A stretch of 64,000 bases of DNA from Oegoconia quadripuncta (GCA_949316235.1 OX438742.1:37640853-37704852); one strand, 5' to 3'. Counted from the stretch's first letter, positions 32,606-47,600 are shown. The notes: generated by a model not told the origin, from the letters alone. Numbers and translations: made by a program.

Positions 32606-35600
32606 ATGCATCCAACATTGAAAGTTTACAACACTACTGAACTTTGGCAAGTATGTATTATTTATTTCCCTTCCATCTGTAATATCTTTACAAAGATTAT
32701 CCACAGATTTATGAGAATCCTAATTATGTTTTAGAGGGAAAACAGCTTACCATCTATACCTTCATTTAGTCTGGCCCTAGATCATGTCATTGGAATTAAC
32801 GGGCTCCAGTTGTGTGGCATTACAGAATTACTAGGTTTGCCTGGAACAGGCAAAACACAACTATGGTAAGTAGACATGTGACTAAGGTATCTGCTCACTT
32901 GCTCACGCACAGAATTATACATCTACGTGAGTCTCTATACAATGGGAAGAAGTTACTCTTTATATCAGGATGAAGAAGGACTAGGCAAACTGTGTGCATC
33001 TGTGTGTGTTTGTGCATATGTTCGACCTTATGAGTGGATATCATATGCTGTGCTTGCTGGTGCATGGTCTCCACTTCAGAACCTTAATGCCCCACCGACC
33101 TTCAGTTTTTCTAGCTATGGGCTTATCACTGCAACTTCATCTTACGAAGATGCTAGGCTATGTCGGGGACTTTCGTTCTTCTGCGGATTTCCTCATTATA
33201 TAGTGATAGATCCTGTAGTGGAGTGCCAAGCATCTTGTCCATAGCTCGTTGCATGGAAGGCTGTGAATTTTCTTGTGTGGTGTGATGTCAAAAATAGATA
33301 CCTGTTAAATGGGGTACGTTACTTGTATATGTATTATATATAGCTTGATTTTTTCAGCTTACAACTATGTGCATCTGTTCAAATACCTAAAGTTCTTGGA
33401 GGGCTAAATGCTAAAGCTTTATATATTGACACAAATACAAACTTTACTTTATCTCGATTTAAAGGTAATTTTTGAATTTTTTGAATTAATATGTAATTAT
33501 AATCAGGGTACAGTTATTATTTATTCTCTTTTTGAACATATTTTAAGTAAGTATTAGTAATAATACACTAGGTAACTAATGATAAAGTTAAATTTCTTAA
33601 ATTTGATTACAGAAATACTATTTGCAAGTTTATTAAGATGTCAGCAGCTTCTAGACACTTCGTTAGAAATCAAAGAGGAAGACGCATTAAACAAGCTTCA
33701 CTATGTCAATGCATTCGGCCTAGAAACATTCTGTGCATTCTTGCATAGATTGCCAAAATTCTTAGCAGAAACTCCAAATGTAATTATAACAGTCATTTAA
33801 AAATGAATAAATAGTACTACTTTTACTAATAATATAAAAAACGAAAACGTATTTATTGTGCACAAAAACTTTACAATACTGATGTCAATGTTGTTCAATC
33901 TCAATCCTGTTCTACTTACTGTAGGTGTGGAATGTGATGAAACTGCAAGTCAATAAAGTTTGTAGAGTTTTAAAGGCTCCAAGTAATTATGTTGAAGCTG
34001 CTGGCCACCAGTGATGACATTGACAGGGATTGATGCAGAGCCTGCCCCGCTGAGGCTATGTTCACTAAATATTCCTAATAAATAAATATCTTTGCACATA
34101 CACACAGCGCCATCTAGTTCCAAACTAAGCAACTAGCCTTGTATTATAGATACCAGATGGTTGATAAACTACACAAATACATTTTTTTTTTGTAAATAAA
34201 TACATATAATATAAATGAAAAACATCCATAACTCTTTACTACTTTTATCCAACCATTACACCCATAATACTTATTATTAGTACTGTTACCTATAAATACT
34301 TTTAAACATCGTATGTATAGTTGTATCATGCTTTCAGGTAAAGCTGATAATAGTGGATTCTATTGCTTTCCCTTTCAAAGAGGGGATATCATTAAAGCAA
34401 AGGACCGGTCTGTTATTCAGACAGATGGCTGAGTTACAGCGGCTAGCCATGGAGAATCAGATAGCTGTGAGTGTACAGCAGCATTATTTATTTTACTATA
34501 TCCCAATAGCTAACCTGAGTTTTTCTATCAGTTTAGCACCTACTATGTGTTTTCTCGAAACTGTTCTCATTTTAGAAAACTATCAATTTGCACAATTACT
34601 ATCAATAAGGAGCGGCATTAGCTCAAAATGAAATCAAGATCTTGATTGTTAGTTCAAGCAGTAGTATGGAACTTATCTATCAGAAAATGTATTCCTGTGT
34701 ATTATTTAAGGCCTCATTATACCTACCAGTAATGTAAAAAAGATTTTTTTTATAATAATATATATAAACTTGAGCTGAAAAGCACGTGCATACTCGAGCA
34801 GTATTCACTTGAGAGGTGCGCAAACGAAACTCAAGACTATCATTCATTCGCCGCTGAGGCGAATACTTGAGAAGTGATCTCAGCTGAGTAGACCTCAAGG
34901 TTGGTTTATAAATTAGCACAGAGCTTGAGATAGCGTCAACTTCTTAAGACGCATCTCTGTTGATACAGCCTCAAGACTTGTATTGAGATTGGTTTATTAA
35001 TGTAACTAAGTTGCTCCATACAACTTATACCAAAAACCAAAATAAAATACCAAACCGCCTTTTAGCAACGATCATGTAACCACATCGTCAAGAGACATCT
35101 CTATTAATGTAGGTACTTTTCCAGCCCCTACAAGAAGAGGAAACTTTCATTAACTTCATATGAAGACTCGACACCCACATGGAGTTACGAGCAATTTCTG
35201 ACGACTAGAACAAAGTATACACCATGTTAAGTGTAATAAGCCTACTTTGAACCAAAACCGAGTACGCGAACTTCCAAACAAATCTATTAATCAAACATAA
35301 AGTACTACAAATACGCATCGGAATTACAGAGGTTGACGGATGACTGTGAATTGAAATGCCCATGTGCTAAATCAGTTACTGATCTCCTTTTGAACCTATA
35401 TCTCGTCAGGTCTTCGCGATAACGATATCAGAACAAAATTTCTACAAGAACAAGAAAGAATTCAAGAGTGTTGTACAAAATGCTTCAGTAATTGAGGTAG
35501 CTAAATCTGACGATCTTGACTTCTCTGCAAATGAAAACACGCTATACAAAGAAAAGACCGAAGTTTTAGGCCAAAATTTTACAGTGACCAGAGATCTGAA

Positions 35601-38600
35601 GCGCTGTGTTTAGTTAAACCACCTGTAGACCTTATCATCTGGGGAGCCTAAATACTGACGTACTGATAGAAAATCACTTCACCTTGATTTTTTTCCTGTC
35701 TAAAGGCATCTGTACCTGTACAGAACTATAGTTTAGCTTGAACGGATCATCAGCTCACACACCTGTGATTCTCACCTTGGGCACAACTGTTATCACTATG
35801 GAAGCGCCGTTGGAAAACGATTGGACAGGATTTCGCTCTTATCTCTATCTTAAAGAAAAAAATAAACCTAAGAATAAGAATTCTTCGGAAAACCAGATAT
35901 GTTAGAAACCTAATGCAAGTTGCTGTTTAGACGAACTATCCCTCCATTGATGACACTTCTACATAACCACATCTACCCCTTATAAATCTTGAAATGGTGT
36001 TTCCTTCTGGTCAAGGCGATTGGTCTTTTTGGAAAGCAACTAAGAATTTAGATAAACCTCAACTATATTTCTCTTCAATCAGAACACAAGTCTCCTGGGC
36101 AAAGAGTAACACCGAAAAAGCAGGTCTTCGCTGTACAGGCTAGGTAGCTCCATCTTTAAGCTAAATGGAGGTTGTGTTGACGAATCTGATTTGGATCAAG
36201 CAGGACTTCTAGATGTGTTCCCCACCAAAGGAAGAGAAATTAGAACAAGGGATGGCTCCGGGTTTTGATCTAATTACTCACGAAGTTTTACATGAGCTGC
36301 CTAAGAAGTGTATTTTTCTTACGTGCTTTAGTGTTATATTTAAAAAATCGCTCTTTTCCGTTCCCAATCATGGTTCGCAAACCCAGTAAAACTCCATAAT
36401 AAGCGTCTTCATATCGACCAATAAGTCTATTAACAAGTCCCTTGCTATCAAAACTAGGAAAAAATGTTCCTCGTCCGATAAATATTTTTCATAAAAGCAT
36501 GCAATATCATCCACCACACAAATTTGGCTTTCGAAAATCTCACTCTACGATTGAACAAGTTCTGAGTTTACCACACAGTCGTTTTGAAAAAAGAAAAGTA
36601 GTACTCTGCAGCCTTTTTAGATGTTCAACAGTCTTTGGATCGTCTTTGGCTGGCACAAAGGACTATTATACAAAATCGAGCAGAAACTACCACACTCATT
36701 TTTCTTTATCGTAGCATTTTATCTGTCAAATAGGTCTTTCCAGATAAAACAGACATGTTAGATAAGCTCTGCATAGGATCGAAGCTGGAGTTCCACAGGG
36801 CTCAATTCTTGGCCCTGTCCTCTACAACATGTTCACATCGGACTTGCTTATATCGGATAACGTAAATACCGCAACTTATGGTGAAGACATTGCCTTGCTG
36901 ACCTGTGATGATAATGTATTGACGGCTAGTACCAAGCTCCAAGAGAATTTGTTGGACGTGATTGGCTACTCGCTCCAAAAATGACGTAAAGAATGCAGAA
37001 TAATATTTTGTGAACAACTGCACCCTGGGTCATGAGAAACGACGAGATACATGAATACCTCAACATATCCACTATTGCGGTAAACATTGAGCGCCTGAAA
37101 CCAAAATATGTCGAACGACCGGCGCTGTACACCCTTATCCCCTCGCTGATGAGCTACTTGACAGTTCAAATGTAGTCAAGAGATTGAAGCAGGCCATGTT
37201 TTGTAAAAAGGAAAACAGGGCGCTAACCTTGAAAACGTTATTGCAGTACGCACGGTATATTCAATTAATGTCAGATCGTGGATCCTGACATAAAACAGAA
37301 AAAAGGAGAAAAATAAACTATCTCCATATAAAAGGATTCAATTAAGGATAACTATTTACAAAATCTGCAAAATAGTGTATGACAAAGAAGTTAATCCTAT
37401 TATTTAAACGAGAATTATGTTGTCATGTTATTAGGGATTCGAATGCACCATTTGAATTGACGTAAAAATTTACCAATATATTGGAAAAGGTACAATACAC
37501 TTTGATCACTCTGAACTTAATAAAAAGCCACACAGCAAGTATACGAAACGACTTTCAAAACACCCAAATAAGAAGACCAAACACTTGATGACCTCAGACT
37601 GCATCCATTCACAAGGCTCCGAAGATACAGTACAACTAATAGTCTAATAACCTCGTGGATATCACAAGAAACATATGATGAATGAATTCCTCCCTACTAG
37701 AATAGAACACCACCCAAAATTTATAGTGAAAACCTTTATGCCTTTGATCATGTCGACATATATGATGAGTGATAAATTTATATATCTCTCATTAATTGAA
37801 AATCTAACAGATCCTTTCTATGTGACACTTGCTATACCAATCGTTCATGTGGACGTCGGTCGAATTAAATACTATCACGTAGCATCCAAATGTAACTTTG
37901 TCTTACTATGTAATTGCAGACCACGCACAGTTCTAAATGCCACATTACATAAATCACATTTGAAAATCATCCGACTCACATGCACAGTTTTAATATGCTT
38001 TTCCAGATTACGATCTGTAAACTTCTTGTTGCATTTAGTGCATGTGCATAGATTTTTATGGGTCCTCATATGCCTCGTTAGTCTCTCACTGTGATAGAAT
38101 TTCTTTCCACATGCATGACACCCGTATTTCATTATTGTCTCATCATGATTCTCCATATGACGGTATAAGGTACTGTAATGGCGGAATTTCTCTAAGCACA
38201 ACTTACACTCATGTGGTTTTTCGTTTGTATGTACCCTCATATGTATATTCCGATTTGTCTCTTGCACGAACCCCTTACCACAATAGTAGCATTGGTACGG
38301 TTTCAACCCAATGTGTCCCATCATGTGATTGTCAAAGAATCTAGATGTTTCAAATTCCTTCCCACATTCACCGCACTTCATAGATGTCCGATGATGCCTG
38401 AGATGTTTTTTATAAGAATTCTCCGACTTATATGTCCGTTTGCAAATATTACAGTCAAACAAAAATTCGAAATGTGTTGCGACATGATCTTTAAATAATC
38501 TTTTAATTTTACACACTTTACCGCATTCGTTGCATTTGTACGACTTGCAATTATTGTGTTTTAACATATGTATTATGTATTCATAATGCTCACTAAAGGC

Positions 38601-41600
38601 AACCCTACATGGTTTGCACAGGAATGTTTCATTGTGGGTTTTTTTATGTTTCTTTAATTCTGCATTCTTCTTAAAAGTCTCCAAGCATATAGAGCAAGTG
38701 TATATCACCTCTTTTCTGGTTTTTAGGTCTTTATCATTATCTTGATGTTTCAAACGATTGCTGAAAATGGAAAAAGGATTATGGTCAGTATTATTGCATA
38801 GGTAATCATGTGTAGCAGGCGAGCATAGCCAAAAGTGAAAGATTTTTTAAGCATGCATTTAGGCGAAGCGATCAATATGGTTACTATATAATTACTTTTT
38901 ACATATTTTGAAGTACCATGTGTAGTAGAAACGGGGTCCCAATAGCTTAATAATGACAAATTACTCATCGGAAAGAAATATATAACTCAATATTGTCTAA
39001 AATATAAACCACTGGGACCTACTACCATCAAAACATGTTAAAATTAATTACATATTGATTAAAATTTTATGAAAATGCTATGTTGCAGCCAAGTATTTTC
39101 ATGACAGTTTAGGACAGTTTTGTTAAATAGCTTTGAACTACTGAAGTATCTGAAAGTTAAAACACACCCTAACCTTACATATGTCGTAGTTACGTGGTTA
39201 AATTATCTATTTAATTGAATGCCTAGGCCAGGGGTAGGCAAAGGGGGTATTCTTTATTCCGGTCTATTAGTAGTATCAAAAACAGGAGTATATGGTACTC
39301 TGCGCCATGAAGATCAGGAAGGACTGCCTTAAAAGTAGATTAATTGAAGATTACTTTTGCTCTTTGTTAAAACTAACATTGTCTTAGCTCGAACCAAACA
39401 CATCATGGCCAATCAAACACAGTTCCATTTGTCAAAAACACATACCACGCTTCCTCATCCTATTAGAATTTAAAGGTACTGAACTATGACTCACACATGC
39501 CCACATACAATAATTCAGCAGTAATTAAGTCTTGAATGTATTGGATAAATGCTTATTTAATTGTTACGGAATATTTAATTGTTTGCATTGCTATTTGTAT
39601 TTGTTAAAGTTGCATGGCTAGAATTCATGACTTTATTGTCTGTTAATATTGGCTTATATGTTTGTTTCTTTCTTGTGTGTGTGCCAGAAATAGTACATAT
39701 TTTGTAATGGCCCCCGTGAAATTTCCTTAGGAAAAAAGTTTGCCCACACCTGGCCTAGGTGAATTATTATGTATGGACAAATATTTGCTGTACAATAAGA
39801 AACTGTGCTGCCCAGAAAGACCTAATCAAACCGCTCTAAGCAGCACAGTTTTCTGTGAAAGCATACATGTCCACGATCCATTACAATCCGCTTAGGCATT
39901 CAATCCAATGGCTAATTAATCATCTGCCTGCAACCGATACATGGTGTACATATTTAGTATACAAACTCGACTCACATTCCATCTCCCAAGTTATTTACAC
40001 TGTGTGCTTTATTTCTTTTTTGCCGTTTTGTTGTGATCTTGTTAAAATGTGGTTCGGCTACTTTGTTTTCTATCTTGTTGCTGTTGTCTGCTACAGTGCC
40101 ATTTTTTGCTGTTATTTGTAAATTTGTGACTTCCCGGTTGTTAGTGTTACGAGGCGTTTTCACTTGACCTCTTTTTTTGACCATTCTTCCGCTTACTCTG
40201 TGGAAATTGCTTTTGTTGACACTAATATTTGAACTTTATTAGTTCTAAAATAAGAATAAAAATAACTAAGAAAGACCTAATCAAACCGCTCTAAGCAGCA
40301 CAGTTTTCTGTGAAAGCATACATGTCCACGATCCATTACAATCCACTTAGGCATTCAATCCAATGGCTAATTAATCATCTGCCTGCAACCGATACATGGT
40401 GTACATATTTAGTATACAAACTCGACTCACATTCCATCTCCCAAGTTATTTACACTGTGTGCTTTATTTCTTGTTTGCCGTTTTGTTGTGATCTTGTTAA
40501 AATGTGGTTCGGCTACTTTGTTTTCTATCTTGTTGCTGTTGTCTGCTACAGTGCCATTTTTTGCTGTTATTTGTAAATTTGTGATTTCCCGGTTGTTAGT
40601 GTTGCGAGGCGTTTTCACTTGACCTCTTTTTTTGACCATTCTTCTGCTTACTCTGTGGAAATTGCTTTTGTTGACACTAATATTTGAACTTTATTAGTTC
40701 TAAAATAAGAATAAAAATAACTAAGAAAGACCTAATCAAACCGCTCTAAGCAGCACAGTTTTCTGTGAAAGCTTACATGTCCACGATCCATTACAATCCG
40801 CTTAGGCATTCAATCCAATGGCTAATTAATCATCTGCCTGCAACCGATACATGGTGTACATATTTAGTATACAAACTCGACTCACATTCCATCTCCCAAG
40901 TTATTTACACTGTGTGCTTTATTTCTTGTTTGCCGTTTTGTTGTGATCTTGTTAAAATGTGGTTCGGCTACTTTGTTTTCTATCTTGTTGCTGTTGTCTG
41001 CTACAGTGCCATTTTTTGCTGTTATTTGTAAATTTGTGACTTCCCGGTTGTTAGTGTTACGAGGTGTTTTCACTTGACCTCTTTTTTTGACCATTCTTCC
41101 GCTTACTCTGTGGAAATTGCTTTTGTTGACACTAATATTTGAACTTTATTAGTTCATATCACAAACCACTCTGAAAATATAAATATTATGTTATTTGATG
41201 TACTTAGTGGGTAAGTACATAATGCCCTTTGAAACCAGATGCAGATTTCAATCCACAAGATGTAAATTTGATGAATATAAAAATTTATCTATGGTGTCCA
41301 TAGCACAGGCTATGCCTTGTGTGGGTCAAAGTTGATAGTGGGTCACAAAAAAAAAAAAATTGTAAAATTCACACATTATACACAAAAATTTCTGTCTTTC
41401 TTGCTTCAGTGGGGGTTGTCGCTAACTTGGCATAAACCATGCGATAACATTTAGTATCGGGGACGCATTATGATTTGGAGTAGGTGTACTCCCCATATTC
41501 TCATTATTATCTGCTTCACAAATTACATAGGTACAATCACACTATTCATTCCTTGGGAATTGATAGTGTAGTGGATAGCCAAGATGACGAAAAAATGTGG

Positions 41601-44600
41601 GCACTCGCCCGGACACGGCCTCCCATCACCCCTTATAGCCGTCCCAATGAGCCACCATAAAATACTCAAGACTATTATAAAACATCATATACATTGAACT
41701 TAGCATCTCTTCGTCAACTTGTCGATCATTAAGAATCCAACATAGGATCATAAAAGTTAGAAAGAAACTCACATGACTGCTGTAGAAAACGGAGTTACAA
41801 CTACCTCCTCTCCTACCCGCCAACAATAATAATTAATTTCTCGCATCATTTTTTACTAGCGTTTTTCATTGATAGGCTAACATCGCCATTCACATACAGC
41901 CTACATAATAAAACCAAAAATTGCATAGGAAAGTAAACCTGTTTATTTTAGTATGTTTATTTATACTTTTAATAACAATTATTTAATTACTCGCTTTCGC
42001 GACAGGGGTTAACAACATCTTAACCTTAGCTTGGGATTCGATAATTAAATGCCCGAAATTTATAAGAGGTACACATACTTACCTGTTACTTACTAGGTAA
42101 TTCTCAAGCCTTCGCCGGACAGAACGGCGCAGGGTTCTGTTGAGATATATTGGCAGCATCACCAGTCAATGGCAGACTAAAGGGCGGCGCGGGGTGACCG
42201 CGTCCATAGTGACATACTCTTTGGTGAAATCGCTCGCTCTCTGTTTGGCGAAAGCTTCAAATTACAACATTTGACTACAAGACCTACCTGGGTCACAGCC
42301 TGCTCATCTTGTAATGGTGTGCATTAAGTTACCTATCCTAAAGAACAACGCCCCGTGCGCTTGCGCGATTTTCTTGCCGAGCGGGGAAATCGCGCCAAGT
42401 ACCTAATGTCTGAGTTTTCCGTATATTCATAGTACCACAGAGTACTCTGAGTGACATTATGTTAAAAGAAGGTTGTGTCTATTTTTATATTTTAAGGCAA
42501 TCGGTCGTCTTTATTGCGATCAACCCACAACCTTTACTACCTCCGATTACGGCCACACATCGCTTTGCGTGTTAAAAATCTGTCAACCGATCATCCAGCA
42601 ATATTGTCACTCCCACGACCAAGGAATATTATTACTCCTCCCACGACTGAGCAGAACGTAGACGGAGAACTACGTGGCAAAATCCTAAAAAGGAAAGCTA
42701 TTCCCTATAAGAATTGAACCTTCACAGAACTGTTTGTTTTTCTAAATCTATTTATAATCTTTAGTCAACTTGTTATCTGAAATTGAATATTTAGGTATAA
42801 TAGGCCCTCTCTGCCTATTTTATATTCTTCTTCTTTTCGAGTCGTGACTTTCTATTGGACCAAAACTTAGCCACTCTAACAGCACTCTCTGTGGCGTTAA
42901 GGAGGTCGTCAAAGGTGCTATTTTATATTGCTTACCTAACTACCACATTTTCCAATAAGATTCATTTGTATCTCAGACCATAGGTTTTTTTGGTCATTAT
43001 AATTTACGGTTACACTTGTAAATTGTCAACTCAAATTAAAAATAATAATAATAGCTTTGTATCTGGCAACACAGTAGTTTCACTGTGTCACTTGGCTCAA
43101 AAGGACAACTATCCAGCCCTGCCCTGCCCTGTTTACTGCCCATTAGTCTGTATTTATAAATTATGATTATATAATACTATGGTTTGAATGTTAGGTATAT
43201 ATATATATTATAGTATAAGGATTTAGATATATTTTACTTTTGTAAGTTTGCTTTACGCTACGCAGCAGTAGTGTATTATTCCAAGTTCCTTTGCCATGGT
43301 TGTCTGGAAGAGATCGCTATAAGCGATAAGACCGACCGCCTTTGTACACCTGTTACAATAATATCACTGTGTATATTTTTAAGCTGTGTACAATAAAGAA
43401 TTTTTTCTTTCTTTCTATCCAGAGCCGTGAAAAAGTAATAAAAAACACGAGGGCTTCTTGGCGGGAACTCAGCGAATGATGTTGCATGTTTGTTTTTATT
43501 TTCTCAGAATTTGTGCATCCTGAGTTTTGAAGTAACGACAGAATATTGTACGGCAAAAGTCAGTGATGGTGTACAAGTGAAGTGTAAATTAAAGTTCATG
43601 ACGAAACTTTCGGATTCCCACAATAAGCCGTCAAAATCTTCCGTAAAACATTTGTCACTTTACTAATGAATTTTTTAATTGGTTGAGCTACAGATGACTA
43701 GACTATATGGGCTCAAATCCCTTTGCCTTCCAAACGTTGTGGAGAATTTAATTAAACTAATATAGAATCCAAGTGAAACAAGTTGCATTGTTACCTACCT
43801 ATTTAATTTAGGCCCGTAAATCAATTTCTGCTATAAAAGTTACCGAAATCACTACTCTTTCTTTTACGATTTAAAAAATGTATACATACACAACTTTTTC
43901 ACAAAGCAATCGACAACGATTGTGGTGACTCAAGACTTACCACAATCATTTGACATTTCTGATCAAAGAGTAGCCTACAAAATATAAATCGTTCTCAAGA
44001 CTGAGATGACCTTGTTGACGCTTGAGAATCTGTTGCATGAACAGTGTCAAAAAAATAGTATTGAGACTGAGACACGAACTCAAGATCCATATATTAATAC
44101 GGCCCTATCTTATGGTTCTTACCTAAGCGGTAAGAATGCGGGCGTTTTTGAAAAAAAAAACTAAACTACCTAAGTACCTATGCCAATAACTTCTATTTCA
44201 CTTCCCCAATATGTCCTATTTTTTCTTTATGGTAAAAACACTCATCCGGTATATACAGAGTGTTTGTTTTTAATTTTGAAAATATTTTAAATCGTAATAA
44301 ATCTCTCGTTTCTGTTTTGTTTTTCTTTTGTACACACGCTGCAACCCAGCTGGATATTTTTCAAGTCTCGAGGGCATCTGGAAGTGGGTTAGGTTTCTAT
44401 GACCAATCAGTCAATGATAAAAATCCCGCTTTTTGGACGTTAATATATCAATACTTGTTTGGACTACATTTATGAAATTTGCGATTCTAATCAACCTAAG
44501 GCGCTTTAATTAAATAACATGTGTCTAGGTTAAATAGGTTTTAATACGGGCCTAGGTTGCGCCTGAATCGTGGGAGCCAGTAGAGTGTTACAGGTTGCAA

Positions 44601-47600
44601 TTGTCTAGTTGAGTAAGTATGTACAACAAAGGGTTGAATGAATGTTACATATAAAAAATAAATAATTTTATTTATTTAACACTTTATTGCTTATAAATAT
44701 ACAAACATACATTTAACAAACATAGGACAGAAATTACAATACACAAAAGATGAGCTTATCTCTGTAAGAGATTTCTTCCAGCAAACCTTCGAAAGGAAAA
44801 ACCAATTGAAAGTTTTTTATTGCAGACAAAGAGCGATACTTAAAATAGAGAACATTGACATTAACAAAACATCACTGTTGTAGGAACACAATTGACAAAA
44901 GACAAAAGATTAAGATTTATAGCAATGGTTTGGTTATAATATTTAACTACTATTTAGCAGTTTGCCTAAGCCAATCATTTTGTCGTCAAATGTTAATTTT
45001 CCTATCAGGACAAACTGGAATTCCCTTTCCGCAGTCGTGTGGTGAGTAAAGTGACTAACATAGGTAGGTACTCAAAAAGTAACGATTATGTAGGTACTTG
45101 TACATTTTGTTCCTTGAATTTTTTGCCAACTTGACGTTTTCATATTGGAACATAGTATTTGGAAAATTGGGTAGGTATTTTGAAAAATCTACTTAAAGGA
45201 GTACCCTCGAGCTTCTTGCTCGTTCTTCTCTGGGGACTCAGCTTTGTGAATATTTTCAAGTAATACTTTTTATTGTAAGAAATAAATCTTTTTTGATTTG
45301 TTAAACATCCATGTAAACTTCTACATACCTACATTTTTCAGTTAAGCACAGTCGTGCACTAAATCCTTACCGATATCTTTAGTGATTAGTTTATTTTGGT
45401 TATTTTATGAATTTCAATTGTTAATTTGCTCTTCTTATTTGAATTACATACCATAATAATTACCTACAATAAATCGGTGGGAAAAAATGTTGGACTTTCC
45501 ATACAAAACTATGCGTTCGTTGCTTCGCCCATTTACTTATCTTCTAACCGGAACCTTATTATAAAAGCGTAGGTATACATTGTCCCCTGAATGACTTTGT
45601 GTAAGCAACTGAAATGAACAGAAAGTTAATATCAGCTAAGATATTAATCTTTAAATTATGTACGTGCTTTGGATAAATGTAATTCGCCCCTATACCTTTG
45701 TCCCACAGGTAGTGCTGACAAACGAAATGAGTACTCGGGTAGGCCTGTCGGGTGGGTCAGTGGTGGGGTCGCTGGGTGATGCGTGGGCCCACCGGTGCAA
45801 TACGCGAGTGCTTCTTTCCTCGCCCGGTGATGGTGACGCGCCGCAGAACAGAATCGCTGTGTCACTCAAATGCAGCAGCGCTGCTAATGCTGTTGGTCGT
45901 TTCCAGGTAAATACGCCAAAATATCACAATAGAAAAACTCTACTCCATCTAAAATACTAATGTTAACAAAGAGGCAAACTTCTCATTCATCTCTCATTTA
46001 GGCCTACAACAGAGCAGAGATATTTGCCAAGATTCAAGATTTCCGTGTTAAACAAAATCGAAAGAGTGTCTCCCTTTAATGTCTTTTCACAAGAGTTACT
46101 TGTAAATTACACCAATGAGACCAACATTCATAATCAGCCCGTAAACATCCCACTGTAGGGATATAGGCCTTTTCGCGTATATGAGGGAGCATGGGCCATA
46201 GACCGCCACGCTGGCCCAATGCGAGTTTGGGACTTCACATGCCTTTGAATTTTTATTTTTCAGACATGTAGGTTTCGTCACGATATTTTCCTTCACCGTT
46301 AAAGAGCAGTCGGATGAATGCATATAAGTAATTAAATTAAATTTAAAAACTCATTGGTACATGGCCTGCCTGGGAATCGAACCCGGACCTACCAAATTAG
46401 GAGATCGCGTCTTAACCGCTGAGCCACCGACGCACCAACATTTTTAAACAAATTAAATTTAAAAACCCATTGGTACATGGCCTGCCTGGGAATCGAACCC
46501 GGACCTCCCAAATTGGGAGATCGCGTCTTAACCGCTGAACCATCGACGCACCAACATTTTTGAACAATAATTCTATAAATTGGTACAGTTCGTAGTACCT
46601 ATATTAAGATTATAATACCTACTTGTTTGCTTGATTAAAAGTTAATTGTTGTAACTTCGGTAAAGTTTAATTTACAACATTCAACTGCTCACTTAATTTA
46701 TCTGGTGAACTAAACCCGGTTCCCATAAAACATGACTAAGAACTTAACTCCGAGTAAAATCTTAAATATTGAAAAACTGGCGAAAAACTGTTAAATCATC
46801 AAATGCACCGAAAAAACCAGATTAACGGTTAAATATCTTCGAATTTTCATCAAACATGACTAAGAAGTTCCCCTCGTTTGGTCTTTAATTAGACAAAGAT
46901 TAATTTTAGATTTAAATTTAGACAAAGACACAACGCCGTCAATCACATAACACGCGTCGTTTTTCGTCGGGGGTTAAAAACCCAGGTCTTATATGTGATC
47001 ATCCTGAAATTAGCCACACGACGACTGCTGAACATAAGCTTCCACCATAGAGAGCGACCGGTTAAAAACTGCTTCCATCCATACACGCTGCGCCATATTT
47101 TATGTGTAATAAAAACTTTGTTATTCATGTGACAATACATTTCAAATAAACTGCAGATATTTTTAGGTTGTGTGTTGTTGTTTCCGGGTCAGTACGCTTC
47201 CACCTTCGACCTCATCTTCACTTAACATCAGGTGTGATTGAGGTCAAGTACCAATCCGGTATGCATAATTTTTTTTTTAAAAAAGGACTAGATATATATA
47301 TAAATTACCTTGTTCGCTCGTATAATTTAGTAATAGTGTATGTTTCAAGCTCGTTTGCCACCGTTGTCTGGAAGAGCGCGCTATACTAGAGCACAATAAG
47401 CTGAATTCCACAAAACACCTAGGATAAAGGTAGTGACATCATGTACATTCAGTGTACTAAGTATCGGGAATTTGTCAATAAAACAAAAAATACAAATTAT
47501 TCATCTAAATTTATTTTATCGCCTTCAAAGTAGGCCCCATCGCTTGCAATACAACATCTCCACCGCTTCACCCAGTCTTCCATACATTTTTCATAGGCTA

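Larger units (their letters stand above)
39814..41155. repeat. Three 455-bp tandem repeats carrying a first exon
   Basis: Units 39814-40268, 40269-40723 and 40724-41155 start with AGAAAGACCTAATCAAACCG and differ at only a handful of positions by eye. The third lacks the last 23 bp. Each holds the first coding exon of the zinc-finger gene on the minus strand, its donor site and about 60-80 bp upstream of the ATG. Confidence 0.95.
34467..45708. other. RAD51C intron 5 (11.2 kb), host of a nested gene
   Basis: Holds Jockey-like debris (35340-37660), the nested zinc-finger gene on the minus strand (37875-41094), a hAT-type MITE, an unassigned plus-strand frame at 42497-42717, LINE tails near 43240-43400 and 44655-44820, the third copy of the GGCGGGAAC repeat, and other AT-rich DNA with no gene I can recognise. 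Confidence 0.6.

Noticed and set aside
38753..38968. Minus-strand frame directly upstream of the zinc-finger exon as its first exon
   Set aside because: It crosses the acceptor TTTTCAG in a different frame and reads mostly intron sequence.
39855..41031. Plus-strand frames of 88 codons in each 455-bp unit
   Set aside because: They are antisense to the zinc-finger first exon, hydrophobic as expected from reading an Asn/Lys-rich frame backwards, and lack splice or context support.
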